A stretch of DNA of 25,683 nt from NCBI GenBank assembly GCA_029777145.1, contig JAKOSS010000109.1, forward strand, positions 1 to 25,683, given 5' to 3'. The translations under genes and the position numbers were made by a program. Positions 18,559 to 25,683 of this stretch are shown piece after piece. Each line of letters opens with the position of its first letter. The stretch's first letter is position 1. Origin of the DNA: Acidobacteriota bacterium (lineage in GTDB: Bacteria; Acidobacteriota; Blastocatellia; Pyrinomonadales; Pyrinomonadaceae). Below the pieces are notes generated by a model. The model worked only from the letters and a program-made list of their open reading frames with translations, was not told where the DNA came from and ran no database searches.

Positions 18559-21500
18559 ATGCAGATTCTTCGCGCTTTTGGGCTGATCTTGTTGGCATCG
18601 ATGCTGACGGTCGTCTCGTCAATGGCCGCAGTCGATGACAAGACAAGTGAGGCTCCAAAGACCGCCGTCGTTCAGGAACAGACGGTGGAATCGGTCGATA
18701 TTCAGGGCAATCGTCGCCTTAAGGATGATGACCTGCTTTACTACATCAAGACCCGGCCCGGCGATAAATTCAATCAGGCACAGCTCGAACGAGATCTTCG
18801 CGAACTGCTTTCGCTGAATTTCTTTGACAAGGTCAAGACCCGCGTTCTGACGGAAGAAGGCGTCCGCGGCGGCGTCAACGTGATCTTTGAAGTCGTTGAA
18901 TTGCCGATCATCCGTGACCTTCAATTCGAAGGCTTAAAGGCCGTTCCGGAATCCGACGTGCTGAAATCGTTCCGCGAGGAACGCGTCGGAATTTCGAAGG
19001 AAGCGATCTACAACCCGGTCAACGCGCAGAAGGGCATCCGCGTCATTCGCGAGCTGCTGGCCGGAAAGGGATACCCGAACGCGACCGTTAAAGTGCGCGA
19101 AGAAGAGGTTTCCGCGACATCGACGGCCATTTACTTCGAGGTCGATCAGGGCAATCGCTCGCGCATCGTCCAGATCGAGTTTGAGGGCAATCAGGTTTTC
19201 AAGAACGGAGAACTGCGCAGCCAGCTTCAGCTTGTTAAGGAGACCGGCCTGATTTCGCGCTTCAAGGGAATGGATATTCTCGACCTTCGCAAACTTCAGT
19301 ACGATCTGCGCAAGAACGTGCTGGCGTACATGTGGTCGAAGGGATACTTCCAGGCGCGGCTCGGCGAGCCTCAGGTCGAGGGACTCGGATACAAACGTAC
19401 AGGATTTCCGGTCCTCAAGATGTTTCCGCTGCCGCTCGTGACTTCAAAAGACGACACGCTGAAGATCATCGTACCGGTTACGGAAGGACGACAGTTCCGC
19501 GTCGGCGAGCTCAAGGTCGAAGGAAATTCGATCTACTCCGAGCAGCAGATCCTGGGTTACGTCGGATTGAAGAAGGGCGAGATCGCCGACGGCAAGCGAC
19601 TTCAGGAGGCCGTTTACGAAAACCTGAAAAAGGTTTACGGCTCGCAGGGCTTCATTCTTTACGATGCCGACTTCAGCCCCGAATTCCACGACAATGACGC
19701 GAACCCGAACGAGGGTATCGTCGATATCACGATCACGATCGACGAGAACAAGCAGTTCCGGCTTCGTCGGCTCGAATTTACGGGCAACACGTTCACGCGC
19801 GACAAGATCCTGCGGCGCGAAGTTCTGATCAACGAAGGCGACATATACAACCAGATCTATCTTGAGACCTCGATCATCCGTCTCAACCAAACGCAGTATT
19901 TTGATCCGATCGACAAGGACAAGGACGTCGAGATGCGTCCCGACGAGGAAGAGGGCGAAGTCGATCTCGTGATCAAGGTCCGCGAGAAGGGCCGCCAGCA
20001 GATCTCGCTCAACGGCGGTATCTCGGGAATCGGCGGATCGTTCTTCGGACTCGAGTATTCGACAAACAACCTGCTCGGACGCGGTGAGAACCTGTCGCTC
20101 CAGTTCGGCGTCGGCAACCGCCAGCAGAGTTTCCAGTTCACGTTCCAGGAACCTTATTTCAAGGATCGCCCGATCTCCGTCGGTTTTTCGCTTTTTGCGA
20201 CCCGGTACCAGTTCTTCGGCGAAGGCACGTTCCTGACCCAGAACACGGACCTACTGACGGACATCGTGACGAATCCTTACAGTACGGTCACGACCGATTC
20301 GTCGAACTTGTTCACGCAGTCGACTTACGGCGCATCGCTTTTCGCGACCGCTCCGCTTTCGGAGCTGTTCTTCAAGAAACGCAAGTTCACTCAGTTCTCA
20401 AGGGTCGGATTGACCTATCAGTTCTCGGCGACGACGATCAAGGAACCGGCAGTCAATCAGGCCGGCAACATATCGACGGCGATTCCGGTCATCTATTCGC
20501 AGCCGAACATCATTACCAGCCGGGTCACCGGGAGTTTCGTTTACGATTCCCGCCAACCGGCCGAGAACGGCATCGACACGCTTCGCGGATCCCAACTTGC
20601 CGCATCGTTTGCTTTTTCCGGACTCGGCGGTGACGTCAGGACCTATCAGCCGAGCATCTCGCTGACGTCGTTCTATCCGATCAGACGCAAGAAATCGAAG
20701 AACGCCGAGGTCTTCGGATTCCGCATCATGGCCGGAACCATCGGCAGTTTTGCGACGACGAGCAAGATCAGGGATGCGAATTCGCTCTCGTTCGTTGGCG
20801 GGATCCCGATCTACGAGCGGTACTTCCTCGGAAGTGAATACGACGTCCGCGGCTACAATACGCGCTCGATCGGACCGATCGCCCCGTTCGACACATACGT
20901 CACGTCGCGCAATGTCCAGGTCGCCGGAGCATCGACCGGAACGATAACACCGGTTCCGGGCCTGTCGGATCAGACGCTGGCCGAACTTATCGCGTTGGGT
21001 ACGCTGACCGGTCCTGACGGGACGAATCCGGCAAGCTACACGAATTCTTACCGGTTCATCGGTGGCGATACGCAGTTGCTCGGCAACTTTGAATACAGGA
21101 TTCCGATCTTCGGCCCGGCAAGCCTTGCGGTCTTTGCCGACGTCGGTTCGGTCTTCAATCTTCGCAAGACCGGTACGCAGCGGATCGACAGCAACTTCCT
21201 GGCGGACGATACGTTCCTCGGCGCGACATTGCTGACGGCGCTGGCCGCGCGGAATGTGCCGAACGTCAACAATTTCAACAATCTATTCCTGTTCAATGAT
21301 CGTTTGCTGACGCAGACCGAGTTTCGGCAATACTGCTATGTCAATCCGTTCGGCTGTCCGACGAGCCCGTCGCGGGATATCAGACAGATCTTTATCCGCG
21401 GGGACGCGCAGACCAATTCGCTTGTCCGCGTCGATGACTCCGCATTCAGCAAATTGGGCGATTTCAGATCCAGTGTCGGACTCGAACTTCGCGTGCAGGT

Positions 21501-21639
21501 CCCGATCGTGAACGTGCCGTTCCGGTTGATCTATTACTACAACCCGAACGCCAAACTCGGATTCCGGGAAGAACTGCCAAACCTGTATATGCCGGGCAAA
21601 AGAAGCGGCTTCAGATTCACGGTTGGACGCACGTTCTAA
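18559..21639 (+). CDS. bamA: Outer membrane protein assembly factor BamA
   Basis: I chose ATG 18559, because it opens a signal peptide (MQILRAFGLILLASMLTVVS, cut near residue 23) and AAGGA lies about 10 bp upstream. A longer frame reaching 18418 would put 47 residues before it. The mature protein has five POTRA domains (VESVDIQGNRRL, IIRDLQFEGLKAV, RIVQIEFEGNQVF, RVGELKVEGNSIY and RLRRLEFTGNTFT), followed by a C-terminal beta-barrel with the lid-loop motif VRGY (763-766) and a C-terminal Phe. At 1026 residues it is longer than E. coli BamA (810), mostly because of barrel loops. One late loop carries Cys926 and Cys933 (CYVNPFGC). BamA folds and inserts outer-membrane barrels. Skp follows 138 bp downstream. 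Confidence 0.95.
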   Translation: MQILRAFGLILLASMLTVVSSMAAVDDKTSEAPKTAVVQEQTVESVDIQGNRRLKDDDLLYYIKTRPGDKFNQAQLERDLRELLSLNFFDKVKTRVLTEEGVRGGVNVIFEVVELPIIRDLQFEGLKAVPESDVLKSFREERVGISKEAIYNPVNAQKGIRVIRELLAGKGYPNATVKVREEEVSATSTAIYFEVDQGNRSRIVQIEFEGNQVFKNGELRSQLQLVKETGLISRFKGMDILDLRKLQYDLRKNVLAYMWSKGYFQARLGEPQVEGLGYKRTGFPVLKMFPLPLVTSKDDTLKIIVPVTEGRQFRVGELKVEGNSIYSEQQILGYVGLKKGEIADGKRLQEAVYENLKKVYGSQGFILYDADFSPEFHDNDANPNEGIVDITITIDENKQFRLRRLEFTGNTFTRDKILRREVLINEGDIYNQIYLETSIIRLNQTQYFDPIDKDKDVEMRPDEEEGEVDLVIKVREKGRQQISLNGGISGIGGSFFGLEYSTNNLLGRGENLSLQFGVGNRQQSFQFTFQEPYFKDRPISVGFSLFATRYQFFGEGTFLTQNTDLLTDIVTNPYSTVTTDSSNLFTQSTYGASLFATAPLSELFFKKRKFTQFSRVGLTYQFSATTIKEPAVNQAGNISTAIPVIYSQPNIITSRVTGSFVYDSRQPAENGIDTLRGSQLAASFAFSGLGGDVRTYQPSISLTSFYPIRRKKSKNAEVFGFRIMAGTIGSFATTSKIRDANSLSFVGGIPIYERYFLGSEYDVRGYNTRSIGPIAPFDTYVTSRNVQVAGASTGTITPVPGLSDQTLAELIALGTLTGPDGTNPASYTNSYRFIGGDTQLLGNFEYRIPIFGPASLAVFADVGSVFNLRKTGTQRIDSNFLADDTFLGATLLTALAARNVPNVNNFNNLFLFNDRLLTQTEFRQYCYVNPFGCPTSPSRDIRQIFIRGDAQTNSLVRVDDSAFSKLGDFRSSVGLELRVQVPIVNVPFRLIYYYNPNAKLGFREELPNLYMPGKRSGFRFTVGRTF

Positions 21640-21643
21640 TGCG

Positions 21644-21672
21644 TTGACAAGGGGTGCCCGATAACTTACTAT
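21644..21672 (+). promoter_or_regulatory. Near-consensus sigma-70 promoter for skp
   Basis: TTGACA (21644-21649), a 17-bp spacer and TACTAT (21667-21672) give a strong promoter starting 4 bp after the bamA stop. The leader would be about 100 bases and holds an AATTC/GAATT stem and a GGAG sequence about 13 bp before the skp ATG. Confidence 0.75.
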
Positions 21673-21777
21673 GGCTTTTCTTTTAGTGAGGCGGGCAACA
21701 AATTCAGTGAATTGGGTTTCAAAAGGATAAGTTGAAAATTAAAATCGTTTCCCAACGTTAAGGAGTATTTAAATAGA

Positions 21778-22377
21778 ATGAAGAGAGTTAGTTTGGTTGC
21801 CGTCACTTTGTTGTTCGCGGCATTTTTAGCGGTCTCGGCGCACGCGCAGACACCCACGACAGGCGATAAGATCGGGTTGATTGCCTGGGGCGCGTTCGAA
21901 GACCCGACGAAGGGCATCAAGAAGTACGTCGCGGCGATCAATTCGCTCGAAACGGAGTTCAAACCGGTCAATGATGAGCTGAAAACGTTGGCTGCCAAGT
22001 ACGAAGCCCTCGGAAAGGAAATCCAAGGATTGAGAGAACTGAAAGAGAGCGGCAAACCGGTTCCGGTACCCGATTCTGAAATCCAGAAGAAGATCGATAC
22101 GCTCGGTCAGCTCGAACGGGATATCAAGAAGAAGCAGGAAGACGCGAAGGCTACTTATCAGAGTCGGTTCAACATCGTCGTCGGCCCGATTCAGGACGAT
22201 ATCATCAAGGCACTGAGCGATTACGCGACCGCCAAGGGATACGCGGTGATTCTTGACGGTGCACGCTTGCAGGAAACGCAGATCCTTCTCGGTTTCAACC
22301 AGAAGGCGAACGTCACCGAAGACTTTATTCTCTACTACAACTCGCGACCGGCAACGACGGCCGTGACGAAGCCGTAG
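21778..22377 (+). CDS. skp: Skp/OmpH-family periplasmic chaperone
   Basis: The 199-residue protein starts with a signal peptide (MKRVSLVAVTLLFAAFLAVS, cut after AHA at residue 23). A long charged, coiled-coil middle follows (about 60-135, with TLAAKYEALGKEIQGLREL and KIDTLGQLERDIKKKQEDAK), and the end is a small beta/alpha part (IDDIIKALSDYATAKGY-type, then VILDGARL). This is the jellyfish-like Skp layout, whose trimer holds unfolded outer-membrane proteins for BamA. Position supports the call, since skp follows bamA in many diderms. The N-terminal strand is KIGLIAWGAF rather than the commoner IAVVD-type, so the protein is divergent. The gene has its own strong promoter and ends in an intrinsic terminator. 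Confidence 0.88.
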   Translation: MKRVSLVAVTLLFAAFLAVSAHAQTPTTGDKIGLIAWGAFEDPTKGIKKYVAAINSLETEFKPVNDELKTLAAKYEALGKEIQGLRELKESGKPVPVPDSEIQKKIDTLGQLERDIKKKQEDAKATYQSRFNIVVGPIQDDIIKALSDYATAKGYAVILDGARLQETQILLGFNQKANVTEDFILYYNSRPATTAVTKP

Positions 22378-22412
22378 TAGTCCGAAAAAAGTCCCGAAAA
22401 TTCAAGCACATG

Positions 22413-22448
22413 ATCAGAAGCCGGCGTAACTGTCGGCTTCTGATTTTT
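22413..22448 (+). terminator. Intrinsic terminator after skp
   Basis: A perfect 11-bp stem (22413-22423 with 22434-22444) encloses a 10-base loop and is followed by a short T-run (TTTTT to 22448). It separates skp from fabZ and lies where lpxD is found in many related clusters. Confidence 0.9.
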
Positions 22449-22479
22449 CATGTCGTGTGTGCTAAATTACTGAAAAGAT

Positions 22480-22926
22480 ATGAGCATCCTAGACTCTCGA
22501 GCCATCCAGGAGATCTTGCCGCACCGTTATCCGTTTCTATTGGTCGACAAGATCGTCGAACTCGAACCACGTGTCCGAATTGTCGGAATCAAACAGGTTA
22601 CGATCAACGAGCAATTCTTTCAGGGACATTTCCCGGGAGCGCCGGTGATGCCCGGCGTCCTTCAGATCGAAGCGATGGCGCAGGTCGGCGCGATCCTCGC
22701 GCTGCGCGAATTCGAGGACCGCGACAGCAAGATCCCGTTCTTCAGCGGAATCGAGAATGCGCGGTTTCGTCGTCCGGTAGTGCCCGGCGATACGCTGACG
22801 ATCGAAGTGGTGGCACTCCGCATCGGTTCAAAAGTCCAGAAAATGCGCGGTGAGACGCGCGTCGATGGTCAGGTCACCGCCGAGGCCGAGATCATGTGCG
22901 TTCTCGGCGACCGTCCGACAGAATAA
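22480..22926 (+). CDS. fabZ: 3-hydroxyacyl-ACP dehydratase FabZ
   Basis: The 148-residue protein is a full-length hot-dog fold dehydratase. The active-site motif reads QGHFPGAPVMPGVLQIEAMA, with His50 and Glu64 as the catalytic pair, and LPHRYPFLLVDKI lies at the N-terminus. FabZ removes water from 3-hydroxyacyl-ACP in fatty-acid elongation. The same 3-hydroxyacyl-ACP pool feeds LpxA, which explains the shared cluster. The gene follows the skp terminator, so it needs its own promoter. TAAATT at 22463-22468, 11 bp before the ATG, is a weak -10 candidate. The next gene starts 7 bp after the stop. Confidence 0.97.
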   Translation: MSILDSRAIQEILPHRYPFLLVDKIVELEPRVRIVGIKQVTINEQFFQGHFPGAPVMPGVLQIEAMAQVGAILALREFEDRDSKIPFFSGIENARFRRPVVPGDTLTIEVVALRIGSKVQKMRGETRVDGQVTAEAEIMCVLGDRPTE

Positions 22927-22933
22927 TAGAATC

Positions 22934-23251
22934 ATGCAGCAAACATACGAAGTTACCTATCGGCAGATGGTCCTGATAGGCCTCGGCGTCGGGTTCGTCT
23001 TGGGACTCATTCCGTTGGCCTTGGGACTGTATCGGGGCAAACGGAAGTTGGCGTTCATCGGCTTTGCGGCGTCAGTCGTCGCCGGAGGCGCGTGGAGTTT
23101 GTTTTCGCTCATCGTCGCGCTCATTTTCGTTTGGCTTATCTTGAGGAAGCCGTCCACCGGTGCTGCTGAAGGTGCGTCCGCGAGCGCGCTTGCAGGCGTT
23201 TCGGAGGAAGCATCAGCCTCGGCAAGTGCTGACGCCGATACTCAGCAATAA
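22934..23251 (+). CDS. Small membrane protein with two helices, between fabZ and lpxA
   Basis: The 105-residue protein has two hydrophobic segments (about 12-33, QMVLIGLGVGFVLGLIPLAL; and about 41-70, AFIGFAASVVAGGAWSLFSL and onward). A basic turn (RGKRK) lies between them, and the C-terminal tail is low-complexity Ala/Ser/Glu (ASASALAGVSEEASASASAD). I do not recognise a family. It starts 7 bp after fabZ and ends 3 bp before lpxA, so it is part of the same transcript and probably translationally coupled. The ATG at 22934 is preferred because a longer frame starting at 22850 would overlap fabZ. Its position suggests an envelope role, but nothing in the sequence shows one. Confidence 0.75.
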   Translation: MQQTYEVTYRQMVLIGLGVGFVLGLIPLALGLYRGKRKLAFIGFAASVVAGGAWSLFSLIVALIFVWLILRKPSTGAAEGASASALAGVSEEASASASADADTQQ

Positions 23252-23254
23252 GTA

Positions 23255-24034
23255 ATGCCTTCATTCATTCATCCAACGGCCATTGTTGAGGACGGCGCCG
23301 TTATCGGCGACGATTGTCACATCGGCCCATTCTGTACGATCGGGGCGGAAGTGACGCTCGGAAGGAGCGTGCACCTTGAATCGCACGTGGTCGTCGACGG
23401 GAAAACCTCGATCGGCGACGAGACCCGCGCGTTTCCGTTCGTTTCGATCGGACACGCGCCGCAGGACCTCAAGTACAAGGGCGAACCGACCGAGACCCGG
23501 ATCGGCAAACGCAATCACCTTCGCGAATTCGTGACGATCCATCGCGGGACGTCCGGCGGCGGCGGACTGACGCGGATCGGCGACGACAACCTACTGATGG
23601 CGCAAGCGCACGTCGCGCACGACTGTTCGATCGGGAACGAGGTCATCATGGCGAATGCGGCGACGCTCGCCGGGCACGTCGAGATCGCCGACCGGGCAAA
23701 CGTCGGGGCATATTCGGGCGTTCATCAGTTTTGCCGTGTCGGACGCGAAGCGTTCGTCGGCGGCTACTCGGTCGTTGTCAAAGACGCACTGCCGTTCGCC
23801 ATCTCGCAAGGCAATCACGCGAAGTGTTACGGAATGAACCGCATCGGCATGAAACGCCGCGGATATTCAAAGGAAACGATCGAGAAGCTTCACCGCGCGT
23901 TTCATCTGCTGCTTTCGTCGAAATTGAATACGACACAGGCGGTCGAGCGTATCAGGGAAGAGGTCGCCGGTTGCGCTGAGGTCGACTATCTTGTCGAGTT
24001 CATTGAGTCGTCGACCCGCGGCGTTGTGAAATGA
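23255..24034 (+). CDS. lpxA: UDP-N-acetylglucosamine acyltransferase LpxA
   Basis: The 259-residue protein is a full-length LpxA, which attaches a 3-hydroxyacyl chain to UDP-GlcNAc as the first step of lipid A synthesis. The N-terminal part is a left-handed beta-helix of hexapeptide repeats (IHPTAIVEDGAVIGDDCHIG and onward), with the catalytic His122 in AHVAHDC. The segment AISQGNHAKCYGMNRIGMKR is typical of LpxA, and the C-terminal helices hold the trimer (KETIEKLHRAFHLLLSSKLN). It starts 3 bp after the small membrane gene with no clear Shine-Dalgarno sequence, so coupling to the upstream gene is likely. LpxD, which does the related third step, is not in this window. The gene is convergent with the asparagine synthase. 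Confidence 0.97.
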   Translation: MPSFIHPTAIVEDGAVIGDDCHIGPFCTIGAEVTLGRSVHLESHVVVDGKTSIGDETRAFPFVSIGHAPQDLKYKGEPTETRIGKRNHLREFVTIHRGTSGGGGLTRIGDDNLLMAQAHVAHDCSIGNEVIMANAATLAGHVEIADRANVGAYSGVHQFCRVGREAFVGGYSVVVKDALPFAISQGNHAKCYGMNRIGMKRRGYSKETIEKLHRAFHLLLSSKLNTTQAVERIREEVAGCAEVDYLVEFIESSTRGVVK

Positions 24035-24091
24035 ATTAAACGAACAGTCACGATTTTGACACGATGCCGCACACGCTGGAAAATCCGGATT

Positions 24092-24112
24092 AGCTGATAG
24101 CTGATAGCAGCT
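24092..24112. repeat. Heptad array AGCTGAT between lpxA and the asparagine synthase
   Basis: Two exact AGCTGAT units and a third variant (AGCAGCT) lie in the convergent space. The ends are inverse (TAGCT with AGCTA), so a small hairpin can form, followed by an A-run (24113-24119). Confidence 0.7.
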
Positions 24113-24157
24113 AAAAAAACCGATCAACCCTTGAGGACTGTTCCAAAAGTGGTTCTG

Positions 24158-25683
24158 TCAATCAAGAAACGCCCGCATCCACAATTCAAGATTAAGCAGT
24201 TGAAAGACCTGAAGATTGAAGTCCTCCCGGCCCGAGTGATTCTGATCGATCAGACGCCGAACTTCGGCCGGATCGAAGAGTCCGCGGCGTTTCACGGTTT
24301 CTTCGGATAACAGGTCGTCGATCATCGGTCGCAACGACGTTCGCACCCACGCTCGTACGGGTGCCGAGAATCCGGCCTTCTTTCGCCATATCACTTCTTT
24401 CGGCAACAGCGCTTCGGCCGCCTTTTTCAAAACGTACTTTCGCTTGATCCCCTTTATTTTCAGATTTGACGGCAGGCGCTCGGCGAGCGTGACAAGATCG
24501 TGATTCAGGAACGGGACTCGAACTTCGAGATTCGCCGCCATCGAAGTCTTGTCGGTCGTGTCCAGGTTCAGCGCCGGCATAAACGTCTTGAAATCGACAT
24601 AGAGCAACCGATTGAGCGGCGACCATGATCTTGAGCGCTCAAAGTACGCCCGATGGTAACGAAATGCGTCGAATCCGGTCATCGCCGGCCGCAATTCCTG
24701 AGAGTAGAGCTTCGACTTCATCGCGTCCGTAAAATACGTGCCGAATCCGAGGTACCGATCCTCGAAATCCATGCCGGCGCTGCGGGCGAACTTCTTTGCG
24801 TTTCTGAGCGGAGCGGTCAGCCTTCCCTTGACGCCGCCGTAAAGTGCGGAATCTATGGTCCGCATCAGCGGCTTTCGGATCATCGACGGGATAAAATCGG
24901 TCGCGCCCGAAAGTTTCATCGCCATCTGCCGCGGATAGCCGGCGAACACTTCGTCGCCGCCCATTCCCGAGAGCATCACCTTCTGCGTTTCGCGCGACTG
25001 CTTCGAGATCAGATACGACGGTATCGCCATGTCGATCACCGGCGCGTCCATGTGCCAGACAAGCTTCGGCAGCAGTTCGGTGACGTCGGCCGTGAGCAGC
25101 GTTTCGTGATAATCCACGGGCAGGAGCTTTGAGACGCGCCGAGACCACTCGACGTCGTCCGGGATAATGTCGTACTCACGATCGTCGGCGGAAATGCCCG
25201 TGGTGTAGGTTGAGACGCGCTTCGCGTGCTTCGTCATCAGCGCAACGATCGACGACGAGTCAACGCCGCCCGATAGAAACGCGCCGAGCGGAACGTCCGA
25301 GATCATCTCCATCTCGACCGCATGATCGAGGGTCTCGAGAACGCGCTCGCTCCATCGCTCTTCGTTCGAGTCCGCTTCTTCCTTCGAAAAATCGAGATCC
25401 CACCATTCCCGGACCACGATCCGTCCGTCCTTCCAGACGAGGTAATGGCCCGGCGGGAGTTGTTTGACACCTTCAAAAAGCGTGTGCGGCGGGACGGTCC
25501 AGAGAAAAGTCAGGAACTGATGAAGACCTTCGTGATCGAGCGCGGCCGTGATCATGCCCGACGCGAGGATCGCCTTGATCTCGGACGCAAAAACGATCCC
25601 GCCGTCGGTCTCGGCATAATAAAGCGGTTTGATACCGGATCGGTCGCGCACGAGGGTCAGCGACTTCTCGCCATCGTCCCACA
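24158..25683 (-). CDS. asnB: Asparagine synthase, glutamine-hydrolysing type (partial)
   Basis: The frame runs off the right edge, so most of the N-terminal class II glutaminase domain, including its Cys nucleophile, is outside the window. What remains begins in the glutaminase domain (WDDGEKSLTLVRDRSGIKPLYYAETDGGI) and includes the synthetase domain with the ATP-binding PP-loop FLSGGVDSSSIVALM, then MLSGMGGDEVFAGYPRQMA and DTTDKTSMAANLEVRVPFLN. The enzyme family transfers ammonia from glutamine to aspartate. Some close relatives act in capsule or exopolysaccharide clusters instead, and the window cannot exclude that. The frame passes a GTG at 25649-25651 that should not be taken as the start. 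The gene is convergent with lpxA. Confidence 0.92.
   Translation of the reverse strand, partial: WDDGEKSLTLVRDRSGIKPLYYAETDGGIVFASEIKAILASGMITAALDHEGLHQFLTFLWTVPPHTLFEGVKQLPPGHYLVWKDGRIVVREWWDLDFSKEEADSNEERWSERVLETLDHAVEMEMISDVPLGAFLSGGVDSSSIVALMTKHAKRVSTYTTGISADDREYDIIPDDVEWSRRVSKLLPVDYHETLLTADVTELLPKLVWHMDAPVIDMAIPSYLISKQSRETQKVMLSGMGGDEVFAGYPRQMAMKLSGATDFIPSMIRKPLMRTIDSALYGGVKGRLTAPLRNAKKFARSAGMDFEDRYLGFGTYFTDAMKSKLYSQELRPAMTGFDAFRYHRAYFERSRSWSPLNRLLYVDFKTFMPALNLDTTDKTSMAANLEVRVPFLNHDLVTLAERLPSNLKIKGIKRKYVLKKAAEALLPKEVIWRKKAGFSAPVRAWVRTSLRPMIDDLLSEETVKRRGLFDPAEVRRLIDQNHSGREDFNLQVFQLLNLELWMRAFLD

Noticed and set aside
25473..25651. GTG at 25649-25651 as the start of the asparagine synthase
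   Set aside because: The frame continues upstream with family-typical sequence (WDDGEKSLTLVRDRSG), so the gene is cut by the window edge.

Overview
The window looks like an ordinary chromosome segment from a Gram-negative (diderm) bacterium of moderately high GC. The gene content (BamA, Skp/OmpH, FabZ, LpxA, a TamB-type protein, a Lol-type permease) shows an outer membrane with lipid A. The protein style and the abundant 7-bp repeats fit Acidobacteriota, perhaps Blastocatellia/Pyrinomonadales. That placement is an inference from pattern recognition, not a search result.

Layout. (1) 1-1657: a BNR/Asp-box repeat protein cut by the left edge (minus), divergent from an SRAP/YedK-type abasic-site crosslinking protein (plus). 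(2) 1822-6166, all minus, read from right to left: an AraC-family regulator, a secreted TPR protein, a small unknown protein and a UvrD/PcrA helicase. (3) 6378-7428, plus: ybaB-recR, without the usual dnaX. (4) 7540-13773, minus: a RibBA-like protein whose GTP cyclohydrolase II half has lost its zinc ligands, followed 6 bp later by a 1699-residue TamB-like protein. (5) 13880-18045, plus: a four-helix membrane protein, a LolC/LolE-type permease and a ClpC unfoldase. (6) 18559-24034, plus: bamA, skp, fabZ, a small membrane protein and lpxA. This is the classic envelope cluster with lpxD missing; an intrinsic terminator lies where lpxD is usually found. (7) 24158-25683, minus: an asparagine synthase cut by the right edge.

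Several genes serve one theme, building the outer membrane: BamA inserts barrel proteins, Skp chaperones them, TamB supports outer-membrane assembly or lipid transport, the Lol-type permease releases lipoproteins, and FabZ and LpxA supply lipid A. A second theme is DNA repair (SRAP, UvrD, RecR, YbaB).

The most unusual signal is non-coding. About nine arrays of 7-bp units, often in two inverted halves that could form hairpins, lie between genes and start on or within about 2 bp of many stop codons. All three convergent gene junctions contain one. One array lies in frame inside the helicase gene, and another abuts the recR start. The unit sequence differs between arrays (CCCAAAT, GATTTGC, ATTCAAG, TATCAGT, AATCCAA), but the 7-bp period is kept. 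No phage, CRISPR array, rRNA or tRNA gene was seen.
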